Below, piece by piece: positions 20,979-21,467 of a stretch of 21,467 nt of DNA (position 1 is its first letter; every line of letters begins with the position of its first letter). Under the pieces are notes generated by a model. It was not told the DNA's origin. It worked only from the letters and a program-made list of their open reading frames with translations, and searched no databases. The DNA is from JAFGQJ01 sp964495755 (GTDB lineage: Bacteria; Spirochaetota; Spirochaetia; SZUA-6; DRHE01). The position numbers and the translations under genes were made by a program. The DNA lies in NCBI GenBank assembly GCA_964495755.1, contig CAZBXU010000042.1, forward strand, positions 1-21,467. The letters run 5' to 3'.

Positions 20979-21467
20979 ATGATAATCAACCACAACATGA
21001 GCGCGCTGTTCGCGGCGCGACAAGAAAAGATGAACTCCTGGGTCCTGGACAAGAACATGGAGAAGCTGTCCTCGGGCCTGCGTATCACCCGGGCCGGAGA
21101 TGACGCGTCCGGATTGGCCGTGTCGGAGAAGATGCGCAGCCAGATTCGCGGCCTGCACAGGGCGGAGAAAAACACCATGGACGGGATCTCCTTCATCCAG
21201 ACAACCGAAGGGTATCTCCAAGAGAGCCAGGACATCATTCAGAGGCTGCGTGAACTTTCAGTACAGGCGGCCAACGGCATCTATTCCGACGAAGACCGCA
21301 TGCAGATCCAGGTCGAGGTGTCCGCCCTGGTCGACGAAGTCGACCGCATCGCCTCCCACGCCCAATTCAATGGTATGAACATGCTGACCGGTCGATTCGC
21401 CCGGGAAAGCGGAGAGAACATCGTCACCGCTTCCATGTGGTTTCATATTGGGGCCAATATGGACCAG
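20979..21467 (+). CDS. flaB: Flagellin FlaB, periplasmic flagellar core protein (3' end outside window)
   Basis: The first 163 residues of a spirochaetal core flagellin. It begins MIINHNMSALFAARQ, with the bacterial D0/D1 signature following: KLSSGLRITRAGDDASGLAVSEKMR, shown here only as family context, and IRGLHRAEKNTMDGISFIQT. The D1 helix reads ESQDIIQRLRELSVQAANG, and MWFHIGANMDQ at the window edge is the conserved spirochaetal segment before the C-terminal half. There is no signal peptide: export is through the flagellar type III apparatus into the periplasm, where it polymerises under the FlaA sheath. A strong GGAGG lies five bases before the ATG. The gene's family normally has about 285 residues, so some 120 are missing. 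Expression is likely controlled through the structured leader. Confidence 0.98.
   Translation, partial: MIINHNMSALFAARQEKMNSWVLDKNMEKLSSGLRITRAGDDASGLAVSEKMRSQIRGLHRAEKNTMDGISFIQTTEGYLQESQDIIQRLRELSVQAANGIYSDEDRMQIQVEVSALVDEVDRIASHAQFNGMNMLTGRFARESGENIVTASMWFHIGANMDQ

Overview
The window comes from a spirochete, probably a free-living member of the Spirochaetia with medium-high GC content. The clearest marker is the truncated flagellin at the right edge, which has the FlaB-type N-terminus of the periplasmic flagellar core. A eukaryote-like (type 2) IleRS, a lipoprotein gene joined to ileS, and a c-di-GMP (PilZ) protein beside flaB fit this. I see no phage, insertion sequence, CRISPR array, tRNA or rRNA. 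Most of the window is chromosomal housekeeping sequence, with some unusual signalling and metal-maturation genes.

Left part (1-2100): the 3' end of a TAXI-type TRAP transporter binding protein is followed by an overlapping, severely truncated glycerophosphodiester phosphodiesterase remnant. gdhA (glutamate dehydrogenase) faces them on the minus strand.

Metal and sulfur block (2170-6860): a tight minus-strand cluster encodes an ArsR-family regulator, a small membrane protein with a winged-helix-like C-terminus, HypA, and a Mrp/MinD-type ATPase. The last two look like the archaeal HypA/ATPase-type HypB nickel-insertion pair rather than the usual HypA/HypB GTPase pair. Divergent from it is a cysteine desulfurase-thiI operon for 4-thiouridine in tRNA (and possibly thiazole). 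An FmdB-type zinc-ribbon gene converges on thiI and overlaps its end.

Middle (6985-15353): a minus-strand ileS-lipoprotein-quinone oxidoreductase group is followed by a divergent gene for a 1027-residue HEAT-repeat protein ending in a class III adenylate cyclase domain. The two transcription units diverge from a 160-bp region with two strong sigma-70-like promoters and a GC-rich palindrome.

Translation and division operon (15350-17280): a strong promoter drives infC (UUG start), rpmI and rplT. A short coiled-coil (ZapB-like) gene and zapA follow without a break, and a hairpin terminator overlaps the zapA stop codon. This ties ribosome synthesis to Z-ring assembly genes.

Right part (17300-21467): a REC-GAF-like-HisKA-HATPase sensor kinase gene overlaps a convergent PfkB-family kinase gene by 47 bp. 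A PilZ protein gene follows, then a 250-bp leader upstream of flaB. The leader holds a long hairpin and a CsrA-type GGA hairpin just upstream of the flaB Shine-Dalgarno, suggesting CsrA/FliW-style control of flagellin translation.

All family calls come from reading translated sequence and remembered family motifs; no search or alignment was run.
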